Shown: positions 1-6,715, counted from the first letter of the stretch. The stretch is 8,409 nt of DNA from Acidobacteriota bacterium (GCA_021851625.1 JAJZCX010000052.1:1-8409), one strand, 5' to 3'. The notes: generated by a model not told the origin, from the letters alone. Made by a program: numbers and translations.

Positions 1-32
1 AGTCGCTTCCATCCCAACGAGCGAGGGAGAGG

Positions 33-290
33 ATGCCAACTCGTAATATCAATTTGACAGAGGATCTGGACACCTTCGTTCGGGGTAAGGTGAAAAGCGG
101 GCGTTATGAAAACGCCAGTGAGGTGATGCGCGCAGCACTGCGCAGTCTGGAACGCGAAGAGCAACAGCAGCGCGCAAAGCTGGCCGCACTACGTAGCGCA
201 ATCGATGTGGGCGATGCAAGCGGCACAGCGCGGGGAGATGTTTTTGCCCGCACCAGAAAAACACTGCGGCTCGCCAAGACATCTCGGTAA
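33..290 (+). CDS. parD: ParD-family antitoxin of a type II toxin-antitoxin pair
   Basis: This 85-residue protein should be the antitoxin that binds and neutralises the toxin encoded just downstream and represses their shared promoter. The N-terminus (about residues 4-9, NINLTE) fits the DNA-binding beta strand of a ribbon-helix-helix protein. It is followed by the typical ParD stretch GRYENASEVMRAALRSLE at about residues 23-40 and a charged C-terminal tail of the kind that wraps the toxin. The ATG is preceded by a purine-rich GAGGGAGAGG, a close-set ribosome binding site. The stop lies 7 nt before the likely toxin start, so translation is probably coupled. The promoter and operator would lie in the 32 bases before the gene or outside the window. 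The family assignment is secure; DNA binding and autoregulation are inferred from the family. Confidence 0.9.
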   Translation: MPTRNINLTEDLDTFVRGKVKSGRYENASEVMRAALRSLEREEQQQRAKLAALRSAIDVGDASGTARGDVFARTRKTLRLAKTSR

Positions 291-297
291 AAAAATC

Positions 298-597
298 GTG
301 CCATCGATTTTCTTTTCCCGTCGCGCAGAAGCGGATTTACTGGAGATCGCCAGTTACACGCTCCGCACATGGGGAACCGCGCAAGCAGATCGTTACATCA
401 GCAGTTTGGAGCAGTGCTGTCGGTTGCTCGCTCATAATCCTTCGTTGGGCCGCTCCTGTGATTCGATTCGCGCGGGTCTGCGGCGCATGGAAAGCGCCCA
501 TCACGTGGTGTTTTATAGGAAGCGCCCGGATGGAATTTTCATCGTGCGCATCTTGCATCAGAGTATGCTGCCGGAGCAGCACAGCACCGAAGAATAA
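298..597 (+). CDS. parE: ParE/RelE-superfamily toxin, GTG start
   Basis: This is the toxin partner of the preceding ParD. Characterised ParE proteins poison DNA gyrase, but that target is not visible in the sequence. With the GTG at 298 the product is 99 residues, the usual ParE length. Family signatures are FSRRAEADLLEIASYTLRTWG (about 6-26, here split by one variable stretch), QADRYISSLE (29-38), LLAHNPSLGRSCDSIRAGLRR (43-63), and the C-terminal strand motif HHVVFYRKRPDGIFIVRILHQSM. The frame stays open upstream to ATG codons inside parD (205, 238), but homology to the family starts only a few residues after 298, and a start 7 nt after the parD stop is the standard arrangement. No strong ribosome binding site precedes the GTG, which suggests coupling to parD translation. 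Confidence 0.88.
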   Translation: MPSIFFSRRAEADLLEIASYTLRTWGTAQADRYISSLEQCCRLLAHNPSLGRSCDSIRAGLRRMESAHHVVFYRKRPDGIFIVRILHQSMLPEQHSTEE

Positions 598-602
598 AAT
601 CC

Positions 603-627
603 GCCAGCGCCTATTTGACTGGCTTTT
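603..627. terminator. Weak hairpin between convergent parE and ftsB
   Basis: GCCAG (603-607) pairs with CTGGC (619-623) across an 11-nt loop. On the plus strand TTTT follows at 624-627; on the minus strand the hairpin is followed by GGATTTTATT. It overlaps the last codons and stop of ftsB. The stem is only five base pairs, so it may be a weak bidirectional terminator or chance. Confidence 0.3.
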
Positions 628-1042
628 GCGCGGCCTCATCCTGCGCTCCGGGAGCATCTGGCAGCGTGTAGATCACCTCGCCCGGTCGCGTGTAATGCAA
701 CTGCCTGCGCGCTGCGTCTTCGATCGCATTGGGGTCGTTGAGCAGACGCTGATTCTGTAGTGTCATCTGCTGATTTTCCTGTTGCAGCGTTTGCATCTGC
801 TGCTGCAATTGCTGCGCCTCACGCCGCTTTTGCAGAAATGCGGCCACGCCATCCCGGCCAAAAATGATGCAGTACAGCACAAAGAATCCGCCGCCCACCA
901 GCAGCAGCAGGAGAATTCTCTGCCGTGATGCAGCCAGCCAATGCGCGGCCTGCTGCGCCACGCTGCTCTCTGCATGTGTAGGAGCGGCGTCGGACTGCCG
1001 CGATTGCTTCGTGCTGCGCGTGGTTGGTTTGCTCGGAGCCAT
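611..1042 (-). CDS. FtsB/DivIC-family septum formation initiator protein
   Basis: This 143-residue protein is a small bitopic membrane protein of the FtsB/DivIC family, which joins FtsL and FtsQ in the divisome. In order it shows a polar, Ser/Thr/Ala-rich cytoplasmic N-terminus (1-40), a membrane helix at about 43-61 (ILLLLLVGGGFFVLYCIIF), a Gln-rich coiled coil at about 70-103, and the family's C-terminal segment DPNAIEDAARRQLHYTRPGE (104-121) followed by VIYTLP. The long N-terminal extension and the tail after residue 128 are family-variable. I chose the ATG at 1042 because GGAG lies 8 nt upstream. An ATG at 1063 would add seven residues, overlap the upstream stop, and lacks a ribosome binding site. 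The gene starts 5 nt after the phosphohexomutase stop, so the two are probably co-transcribed. Confidence 0.85.
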   Translation of the reverse strand: MAPSKPTTRSTKQSRQSDAAPTHAESSVAQQAAHWLAASRQRILLLLLVGGGFFVLYCIIFGRDGVAAFLQKRREAQQLQQQMQTLQQENQQMTLQNQRLLNDPNAIEDAARRQLHYTRPGEVIYTLPDAPGAQDEAAQKPVK

Positions 1043-1047
1043 CTCGA

Positions 1048-2445
1048 CTACTCCATCACCCATTGCTCAGCAGCAGCCGTCAGCTTGGCGCACGCCTCCA
1101 CGGAGCGCGCTTCGGTGTATGCGCGCACCACTGGCTCCGTGCCGGAGAGTCGATAGCAGACCCACGATCCATCATCGAAGATTAGCTTCAATCCGTCCGT
1201 CCGCACGACTTTTTGCACGGCGCGTCCGCCCATCTCTTTGGGATCGATCTTCAACTTCTCCGTGAATTTCTCCTTGGCCGACTGCGTCAAGTGGAAGTTC
1301 TCGCGCCGTGGATGCCACGCTCCCACGCGCGCGAAGATGGCCTGCAACTGTTCGCCCAGCGTTTTGCCGCGCACAGCCACCATCTCTGCAACGAGTAGCC
1401 CAGCCAGAATGCCATCTTTTTCCGGTACGTGGCCGCGAATGGTCAGCCCTGCGCTCTCCTCGCCGCCCAACGCGATTTTGTCCTGCAAAATCAGTTCGCC
1501 AATGTACTTGAAGCCCACGGGAGTTTCGTAGAGCGGAATTTTCTTTTGCTCGGCCAGTGCGTTGATCAGATTCGTCGTCGCCACGCTCTTGGCCACGCCG
1601 TTCGTCCAGCCGCGCGTCTCGACCAGATAGTCAAAGAGCAGCGCGAGAATGTAATTCGGCTGCAAAAAAGTTCCATCACGATCCACAATGCCGAAGCGGT
1701 CTGCGTCGCCATCCGTGGCAATTCCCAAATGCGCGTCAGCGGCGCGCATCTGCGCGCGGCAATCTTCCAGCAGCGCATCCTCCGGCTCCGGTGCATGGCC
1801 GCCGAACAATACATCGCGGTAGTCATGCACGCTGACCGCCTGCACGCCGTACTGCTCCAGCAATGCCTGCGCATAACCGCGCCCCGCTCCCCAAAATGGA
1901 TCGACGACAATGCGCAGACCCGCCTTGGCGATGGCTTTCAGATCAATCAACTCATCCAATCGCCGCAAATACTCTGGCCGCACATCGATGTTCTCGAACT
2001 GCGCTGGCTTCGCAGGCTGCATTGCACTGTCGCCCAGCGCGGCGATCTCCGCTTCGATTTTTTTTGTTACTTCCGGCAACGCAGGTGCACCGTCCGGCGT
2101 GGAGAATTTGATACCGTTGTACTCCGGCGGATTGTGCGAGGCGGTAAAGTTGATCGCGCCGTTCAATTTGCTCTGACGCACAGCGTAGGCAATGGCCGGC
2201 GTCGGCGCTGGCTCGGCGATCACCACGGGCGTGACGCCGTGCGCGGCCAGAATTGCCGCAGCCTCAGCGACAAACATCTCGCCCAAGAAGCGCGGGTCGC
2301 GGCCCACCAAGATGCGCTGCTGCCCCGGCTGCTGCGCCACATAGCGCGCAATGCCCGTCACCGCGCGGCGAACATTCGCCAACGTGAACTCCTCCGCCAC
2401 CACGGCCCGCCAGCCTGAGGTGCCAAACCGAATTGCAACCGCCAT
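1048..2445 (-). CDS. Phosphoglucomutase/phosphomannomutase (alpha-D-phosphohexomutase family)
   Basis: This 465-residue cytoplasmic enzyme should interconvert hexose 1- and 6-phosphates through a phosphoserine intermediate, feeding sugar nucleotide and glycogen metabolism. All four family loops are present: N-terminal RFGTSGWRA (6-14); the catalytic serine loop TASHNP (101-106, Ser103); the magnesium loop DGDADRFG (245-252; Asp245, Asp247, Asp249); the sugar-specificity loop GGEESAG (327-333); and the phosphate-binding loop RLSGTEP (432-438). The GEES form of the specificity loop is typical of enzymes acting on glucose phosphate, while GEMSG is typical of GlmM and many phosphomannomutases, so phosphoglucomutase is favoured. 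Dual activity cannot be excluded. The start at 2445 is preceded by GGGGAGG with a 4-nt spacer. An in-frame ATG at 2487 is less likely. The ftsB-like gene follows after 5 nt. Confidence 0.92.
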   Translation of the reverse strand: MAVAIRFGTSGWRAVVAEEFTLANVRRAVTGIARYVAQQPGQQRILVGRDPRFLGEMFVAEAAAILAAHGVTPVVIAEPAPTPAIAYAVRQSKLNGAINFTASHNPPEYNGIKFSTPDGAPALPEVTKKIEAEIAALGDSAMQPAKPAQFENIDVRPEYLRRLDELIDLKAIAKAGLRIVVDPFWGAGRGYAQALLEQYGVQAVSVHDYRDVLFGGHAPEPEDALLEDCRAQMRAADAHLGIATDGDADRFGIVDRDGTFLQPNYILALLFDYLVETRGWTNGVAKSVATTNLINALAEQKKIPLYETPVGFKYIGELILQDKIALGGEESAGLTIRGHVPEKDGILAGLLVAEMVAVRGKTLGEQLQAIFARVGAWHPRRENFHLTQSAKEKFTEKLKIDPKEMGGRAVQKVVRTDGLKLIFDDGSWVCYRLSGTEPVVRAYTEARSVEACAKLTAAAEQWVME

Positions 2446-2567
2446 CGTTCCTCCCCGTGCTCGTCTACATTCTCGCGCCGAGTACACATCCTCGACGCAC
2501 GCAACGCTTCAGAATACCGGATTCTCTTTTTGCTCGGCGTGCCAGTGCATGGTGTACAAAAGAGGCA
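2446..2567. promoter_or_regulatory. Divergent intergenic region between the phosphohexomutase and cutA
   Basis: These 122 bases must carry the promoters of both divergent transcription units, but I find no convincing -35/-10 pair in either direction. The one symmetric element is AGAAT-ACCGG-ATTCT at 2511-2525, a 15-bp interrupted palindrome followed by CTTTTT on the plus strand. It could be an operator half-site pair or chance. Confidence 0.35.
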
Positions 2568-2915
2568 ATGACAGACGCACGCATTGTTTTGACGACCCTG
2601 GACTCCGCCGACAAGGCCCAAGCACTGGCCCACGCGCTGGTGGAGCGGCGCTTGGCCGCCTGCGTCAACGTGGTGGAGCGTGCGCAGTCCATCTATCGCT
2701 GGCAGGGCGCGGTGCAAGAAGCCACAGAGTGGCTGCTGCTCATCAAAACGCAAGCCAGCGTACTGCCGCAGTTGGAGTCAGCCGTGCGTGCGCTGCACTC
2801 TTATGAATTGCCAGAGTTTCTCGTGCTCACCGTTGATGCGGGCAGTGCGGAGTATCTACGTTGGATTGCAGACAACGTGCCAGTGGAAACTACAACGCTT
2901 CGGGAGAGACAATGA
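2568..2915 (+). CDS. cutA: CutA1 divalent-cation tolerance protein
   Basis: This 115-residue protein belongs to the CutA1 family: small, very stable cytoplasmic trimers with a ferredoxin-like fold. They were linked genetically to copper tolerance, but their biochemical role is unsettled. The conserved core is visible as ERRLAACVNV (26-35, Cys32), SIYRWQG (41-47), EWLLLIKT (54-61) and HSYELPEFLVL (77-87, with His77, Tyr79 and Glu80). Length matches the family. The ATG is preceded by AAGAGG only 2 nt away, which is close-set. Further in-frame codons upstream are open but have no family homology. The gene leads a three-gene plus-strand run, and its TGA overlaps the next ATG in an ATGA arrangement. 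Confidence 0.93.
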   Translation: MTDARIVLTTLDSADKAQALAHALVERRLAACVNVVERAQSIYRWQGAVQEATEWLLLIKTQASVLPQLESAVRALHSYELPEFLVLTVDAGSAEYLRWIADNVPVETTTLRERQ

Positions 2916-3250
2916 TCTCCGCGCGCACGCTGTACGTTGCGGCCTTTCTCAGTTTGTGCGCAGTGCTGGCCACGGTGTTCTTTGCTGTGCGTAGCGTTCT
3001 ACACAAGCAAGCGCAGCACAGCGCGTCTGCCGACAGGGAAGAGGACGCGCACACAGAAGTTCCCAAACGCAGACGACGTGCACGACGAGTTGCCGTTGTG
3101 CCAAGGCCACGTGAAGATGCAATCGCGCTGGATGTTTCAACTGCAAAAAACGCAAGGCCAGAGTTGACTCTGCTATTGCAAGGAATTTTTCTGGGAGTGG
3201 CTGCCATGCTGTTTGTGTACAAAGTGGCCGATGCGCTGGTGAAAGAATAA
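2912..3250 (+). CDS. Small two-helix membrane protein of unknown function
   Basis: I do not recognise this 112-residue protein. It has a hydrophobic helix at about 7-29 (LYVAAFLSLCAVLATVFFAV), a polar middle with an acidic patch (DREED, 41-45) and a strongly basic patch (KRRRRARR, 52-59), and a second helix at about 85-105. By the positive-inside rule the basic loop would be cytoplasmic, with both ends outside; this is inference. The start is chosen because its ATG overlaps the cutA TGA and GGGAGAG precedes it, a classic translational-coupling arrangement. It ends 7 nt before the acetyltransferase gene, so all three are probably one operon. Nothing shows a functional link to CutA beyond this placement. 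Confidence 0.7.
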   Translation: MISARTLYVAAFLSLCAVLATVFFAVRSVLHKQAQHSASADREEDAHTEVPKRRRRARRVAVVPRPREDAIALDVSTAKNARPELTLLLQGIFLGVAAMLFVYKVADALVKE

Positions 3251-3257
3251 ACACACA

Positions 3258-3761
3258 ATGAAACCAATTGAGCCAACCGATACGAGCGCTCCAATCGATG
3301 CAGTGACCTGCACGATTCGCGCTGCGCATGTGGAGGATCTCGACGCACTGTTTGCCATCGACTCCCGTTGCTTTCCGCCGGAGATTGCCTATCCCAAGGA
3401 GTTTTTGCAACAGCTTTTGTGTTCGCCCACTTCGGTTCCGCGCGTGGCAATTGCGGATACGAAGATGGTTGGCTTTGCGATTGTGGAGATGCGCAAGCAC
3501 GGCCTGCGGCCCGTTGGGGAACTGGTGACGATTGATGTGTTGGAATCCGCGCGGCGCAAAGGTGTGGGGCAATGTCTGCACGCGGCCATCGAGCGGGCCG
3601 TGCAGCAACGCGGCGGCAGAAAAATCCGGTTGCAGGTCTCAGTTGAGAATGAAACAGCGCTGCGATTTTATGAGCGCCTTGGCTATCGCACGCGCGGCAG
3701 AATTCCGAATTACTACAACAACAGCATCGACGCGTGGTGGATGGAAAAAATCTGGAAGTAG
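3258..3761 (+). CDS. GNAT-family N-acetyltransferase, RimI-like
   Basis: This 167-residue protein has the GNAT fold and should transfer an acetyl group from acetyl-CoA to an amine, possibly a protein N-terminus as RimI does for ribosomal protein S18. Visible elements are IRAAHVEDLDALFAID (20-35), the strand GELVTIDVLESARRKGVGQCL (87-107, in two parts) whose RRKGVG (99-104) is the acetyl-CoA pyrophosphate loop, and the RimI-type end NETALRFYERLGY (131-143) with the candidate general acid Tyr138. It closes with NYYNNSIDAWWMEK, as in many RimI-like proteins. The N-terminal 18 residues are extra, and a GTG at 3303 is a possible later start. The ribosome binding site is weak. It is the last gene of the cutA run. 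Substrate is unknown, so I give no symbol. Confidence 0.85.
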   Translation: MKPIEPTDTSAPIDAVTCTIRAAHVEDLDALFAIDSRCFPPEIAYPKEFLQQLLCSPTSVPRVAIADTKMVGFAIVEMRKHGLRPVGELVTIDVLESARRKGVGQCLHAAIERAVQQRGGRKIRLQVSVENETALRFYERLGYRTRGRIPNYYNNSIDAWWMEKIWK

Positions 3762-4430
3762 CTATTTTCCGATTGCAGGCTGGGGCGCACTGGGAGCAGG
3801 TGTGGATGCAGTTCCCGACGTAGCAGCGGGAGTGGGCATGGCCGTTTGTGGTGGCGCAGGCGCGGGTGTTGGAGGCAGAGCTGCATCCATCGATGCGGCT
3901 TTGTCCGCCGTGTACGCACCGGATTGTTGCCAAAGCACCGCGCCGGAGCGATCGACCAGCAGCACGGCAATCTGCTTTTCATTGGGAATACGTAGTGCGC
4001 GCAAGAATTGCCCCTTGCTGACGTAGAGCGTCAGAATGCGCCCGTTCAGCGCGGGATCCGTGTTGTTGCTGCGCAGCGCGGAGTTGAACCACCAGCGATA
4101 GAGCAGATTTTCCTTGGCCGTGGTGGGCAGTTCGTAATAGCGCAGATCGGAATGTTGCTGCTCGGCCTGTTTGGCTGCGGGCAGCCAAGAATCCACAGCC
4201 GTCTGTTGTTCGCGCGCAAAGGAGATCAACACCAGATTCACCTGGCCGCCAAAGTCCTTGGGCAGCAGGAAGCGCTCCTTGTCCAGGCTGTTGGCCTCCA
4301 CCCTGGGGAAGCTGCCCAAACCGGTCGCCGCAGCCAGTGCGCTTTTGCGCGCGGGGCTGAAGAGAAAAATTCCGGGGATCAGTGCCACACAGCCAAAGCA
4401 GTAAAGTGCGGATTGCAAGCGCAGTCGCAT
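3762..4430 (-). CDS. Secreted protein with an Atp10-like, possibly thioredoxin-fold, domain
   Basis: This 222-residue protein begins with a basic, hydrophobic signal-like segment (1-36: MRLRLQ, then a hydrophobic core, then a small-residue stretch SALAAA), so export or membrane anchoring is likely. The body (about 55-180) contains LPKDFGGQVNLVLISF (56-71), VDSWLP (79-84), LNGRILTLYVSKGQFLRAL (128-146) and IAVLLVDRSGAVLWQQSG (154-171). This order resembles the Atp10 family, named for a mitochondrial ATP synthase assembly factor with a thioredoxin-like fold. There is no CXXC motif, so no redox role is suggested. The C-terminus (185-222) is a low-complexity Pro/Ala/Thr tail. Its stop codon directly abuts the stop of the acetyltransferase gene. 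The domain comparison is from memory; function is unknown. Confidence 0.75.
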   Translation of the reverse strand: MRLRLQSALYCFGCVALIPGIFLFSPARKSALAAATGLGSFPRVEANSLDKERFLLPKDFGGQVNLVLISFAREQQTAVDSWLPAAKQAEQQHSDLRYYELPTTAKENLLYRWWFNSALRSNNTDPALNGRILTLYVSKGQFLRALRIPNEKQIAVLLVDRSGAVLWQQSGAYTADKAASMDAALPPTPAPAPPQTAMPTPAATSGTASTPAPSAPQPAIGK

Positions 4431-4588
4431 ATCAAATGTCTCAAAAGAACTTCAAACATAGTGTTGCCTATCACAGGCTACCAGCACTCGCGGTGAATCG
4501 AATGCGAATCGACAGGAAATTTTCCCGTGGTTCCCACAATGCCAATAGCGCCGTCACGCTTGCAGTATCATCAAAGTACAGGCAGGCC
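4431..4588. promoter_or_regulatory. Divergent intergenic region upstream of mqnE
   Basis: These 158 bases separate two divergent genes and must hold both promoters. A TATCAT at 4566-4571 is a possible plus-strand -10 for mqnE, with no good -35. There is a direct repeat GAATCGA-ATGC-GAATCGA at 4495-4512 with an 11-bp period, about one helical turn, which could be a regulator site. A short interrupted palindrome, GCCT-ATCAC-AGGC, lies at 4466-4478. None is more than suggestive. Confidence 0.3.
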
Positions 4589-5740
4589 ATGTCGATGCAC
4601 TCAGTCAGCGCGCGCGCGCGCCACGATTTTTTTACCGAAGATGCAGCGCTCCAGCCCATTGCGGGCAAGGTGCTGCGTGGGGAGCGTCTCAACTTTCAGG
4701 ACGGACTTGCGCTCTATCGCTCACCGGATATTCTCGCTGTGGGCTGGCTGGCCAACGCCGTGCGGGAACGATTGCACGGCGACACGGCCTACTTTAATGT
4801 CAACCGGCACATCAATCCCACAAATGTTTGCGTGGCCGCGTGCAGGCTCTGCGCCTTTGGCCGTAAAAAGGATATGCCCGGTGCCTACACCATGGCGCTG
4901 GAAGAAGCGTGGAGCAGCGCCGCTTCTGGTTCCCTTGAAGCCGTCACGGAGTTTCACATCGTTGGCGGATTGCATCCCGATCTCCCTTTTGCTTATTTTC
5001 TGGATCTCGTGCGTGGTCTCAAGGAGCGTTTTCCGCAGGTGCACATCAAAGCCTTCACCATGGTGGAGGTCGCCTACTTGGCCAAACGCGCCAAGCTCAG
5101 CATTGCGGAAACGTTGCAGCAGATGAAAGACGCTGGCGTGGACTCCATGCCCGGCGGCGGCGCAGAAATTTTTGCTGACCGCGTGCGTCACATTATCTGC
5201 GACCACAAGATTGATGGCGGCGAGTGGCTGGAGACAGCGCGCTTGGCGCACCAGATTGGCCTGCGTTCGAATGCGACCATGCTTTACGGCCACGTTGAAA
5301 ATGACGAAGATCGCGTGGATCACATGCTGCGCCTGCGCGCGTTACAAGACGAGACCGGCGGATTTCAGACCTTCATTCCGCTGGCCTTTCATCCGGCCAA
5401 CACTGCGCTGGAGCATTTGCCGGTCACGACCGGCCTGGAAGACATTCGCCAGATCGCCGTGGGTCGTCTGCTGCTCGACAACTTCGCGCACATCAAGACG
5501 TACTGGCAGATGGTGACGCCGAAAATTGCGCAGATCGCGCTGCGCTTTGGTGCGGATGACATTGACGGCACGGTGGTCGAGGAGAAGATTTATCACGATG
5601 CGGGCGCGGAGACGCCGCAGGGCCTACGCCGCCAAGACCTCATCCGCCTCATCACCGAAGCCGGTCGCGTGCCGTTTGAACGCGACACGCTCTACCGCGC
5701 CGTCACGCGCACGGAAGACACCTTCACCATCGCTGTGTAA
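4589..5740 (+). CDS. mqnE: Aminofutalosine synthase MqnE (radical SAM)
   Basis: This 383-residue radical SAM enzyme makes aminofutalosine from the enolpyruvyl ether of 3-hydroxybenzoate and S-adenosylmethionine, an early step of the futalosine route to menaquinone. The [4Fe-4S] motif is CVAACRLC (Cys81, Cys85, Cys88) within NPTNVCVAACRLCAFGRKKD. MqnE features follow: FHIVGGLHPDLPFAYFLDLV, HIKAFTMVEVAYLAKRAK and the glycine-rich MPGGGAEIF, then FIPLAFHPANTALEHL. The HIVGGLHP segment separates it from MqnC. The frame is open upstream to 4382 but without family homology. I chose the ATG at 4589, with purine-rich AGGCAGG upstream; an ATG at 4595 is also possible. Codons 7-11 contain a (GC)7 run. 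No other menaquinone genes are in the window. Confidence 0.94.
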   Translation: MSMHSVSARARHDFFTEDAALQPIAGKVLRGERLNFQDGLALYRSPDILAVGWLANAVRERLHGDTAYFNVNRHINPTNVCVAACRLCAFGRKKDMPGAYTMALEEAWSSAASGSLEAVTEFHIVGGLHPDLPFAYFLDLVRGLKERFPQVHIKAFTMVEVAYLAKRAKLSIAETLQQMKDAGVDSMPGGGAEIFADRVRHIICDHKIDGGEWLETARLAHQIGLRSNATMLYGHVENDEDRVDHMLRLRALQDETGGFQTFIPLAFHPANTALEHLPVTTGLEDIRQIAVGRLLLDNFAHIKTYWQMVTPKIAQIALRFGADDIDGTVVEEKIYHDAGAETPQGLRRQDLIRLITEAGRVPFERDTLYRAVTRTEDTFTIAV

Positions 5741-5789
5741 GCGGAACTTGTCCTTGTCGCTGTAATGAGCAGTCAGCCACTGTAAATAT

Positions 5790-5865
5790 CCTGTCCTTCC
5801 GAACGAGCGTAGAGCACTACCTACGCTTTGTCATTCCGAGCGTAGTCGAGGGATGGAATCAGCGG
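5790..5865 (+). repeat. Two degenerate copies of the GTCATTCCGAGC-type repeat
   Basis: The first copy (5790-5826) starts CCTGTCCTTCCGAACGAGCG and the second (5827-5865) starts TTTGTCATTCCGAGCG and ends GAGGGATGGAATCAGCGG. Their starts are 37 bp apart. AGCGTAG (5806-5812) and CTACGCT (5821-5827) form a 7-bp hairpin with an 8-nt loop, followed by TTGTC. This could act as a poor terminator for mqnE. The stretch 5741-5789 after mqnE holds nothing else I can recognise. Confidence 0.65.
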
Positions 5866-5878
5866 TTGTTTGTGCGGA

Positions 5879-6715
5879 TCAATTCATCCAGCGGCGGTCA
5901 TTCGGGTCGCGGTGTTTGTCCGGGTCTGGAACCTTCGATCCGCGCGGTGTTTCTTGTGTGCGGTTCTGCCGCCGCATGTAGACCTCGAACTTCCGCGCAG
6001 CGCGTTTGCGTTTCCAGCGGTAGTAGGTGTTGCGCAGTCCGTAGGCGCGTTCGGAAAATGCAAAGGCAAAGCCCCGCCGTGGTGCCTGTCGCGCATACAA
6101 AAATCCAGCCAGCGCGCCGCCTAGGTAGGCCAGATAAGCAAAGCCTCCCGGCCCCTGCAACAGGCTGGCCACAGCGATCAGGATATAAATCACCACCAGA
6201 TATTTTGCGCGGATGGAGATGGGCAGCGGGAAGAGTAGAAATTGTTGGTCGCCCATGCGTACGGCAAAGGCCGCCAGCAGGCCGAAGATGCCGCCCATCG
6301 GGCCAAAGGTGGTCGCGGCGGGCGTTAGATGCAAAATGCCTGTGTAGCTGATGCCGATGGTTGCCAGCGCCGCTCCCAGCACGCTGACGGCGTATAGCTC
6401 GACGATCCACTGCGCACCGTAGATTGCCTCCATGTACGCGCCCACAAACCACAGCGAGAGCATGTCGAAGACAATCGTCCACAGGCCGGTGTGCAGAAAA
6501 CTATACGTGGCGATCTGCCAGATAGCGCCATGCAGCACCATCACCGGCGTCAGCGCACACAGGCTCAGAATGGCATTGGCCGCGCCCGGAGCCACCCAGC
6601 CGAGCAGCAGCAGTCCAAAGTAGACGGCGAGATTGGCATAGATCAACTGGCGCACCACGCCCGCAAAGGGCGGGAAGGTCATCGTCATCGAATTCGAGAA
6701 TCCTGAGCGCGGCAT
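5879..6715 (-). CDS. Rhomboid-fold membrane protein lacking the protease catalytic residues
   Basis: This 278-residue integral membrane protein has the rhomboid layout: a first helix at about 22-44, the conserved WQIATYSFLHTG (66-77), several further helices, the glycine-rich GPMGGIFGLLAA (138-149), and YLGGALAGFLYA (197-208). It ends in a basic cytoplasmic-type tail with RWKRKRAARK (233-242). In an active rhomboid such as GlpG the key residues are His150, Asn154, the Ser of GxSG, and a late His. The aligned positions here are Thr80, Asp84, Met140 and Tyr197, so proteolysis is not expected. A binding or chaperone role, as for iRhoms or derlins, is inference only. The start at 6715 has AGGGG close upstream; ATG codons at 6688 and 6682 are alternatives. 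It is convergent with mqnE. Confidence 0.85.
   Translation of the reverse strand: MPRSGFSNSMTMTFPPFAGVVRQLIYANLAVYFGLLLLGWVAPGAANAILSLCALTPVMVLHGAIWQIATYSFLHTGLWTIVFDMLSLWFVGAYMEAIYGAQWIVELYAVSVLGAALATIGISYTGILHLTPAATTFGPMGGIFGLLAAFAVRMGDQQFLLFPLPISIRAKYLVVIYILIAVASLLQGPGGFAYLAYLGGALAGFLYARQAPRRGFAFAFSERAYGLRNTYYRWKRKRAARKFEVYMRRQNRTQETPRGSKVPDPDKHRDPNDRRWMN

Noticed and set aside
205..297. Upstream in-frame ATG starts for the ParE toxin (205, 238)
   Set aside because: They would add 20-31 residues encoded out of frame within parD with no ParE homology; the GTG at 298 gives the usual length and spacing.
571..651. Inverted repeat CCGGAGC / GCTCCGG across the parE-ftsB junction
   Set aside because: The arms are seven bases with a loop of 67 bases, mostly within coding sequence; likely chance.
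1429..2418. Plus-strand open frame of 329 codons
   Set aside because: It is fully antisense to the phosphohexomutase gene and has no recognisable motif. Long antisense frames are expected in GC-rich DNA.
2890..3933. Minus-strand open frame of 347 codons with clustered cysteines
   Set aside because: It runs antisense through the membrane-protein and acetyltransferase genes. The Cys clusters have no spacing of a known metal site and follow from codon composition of the true strand.
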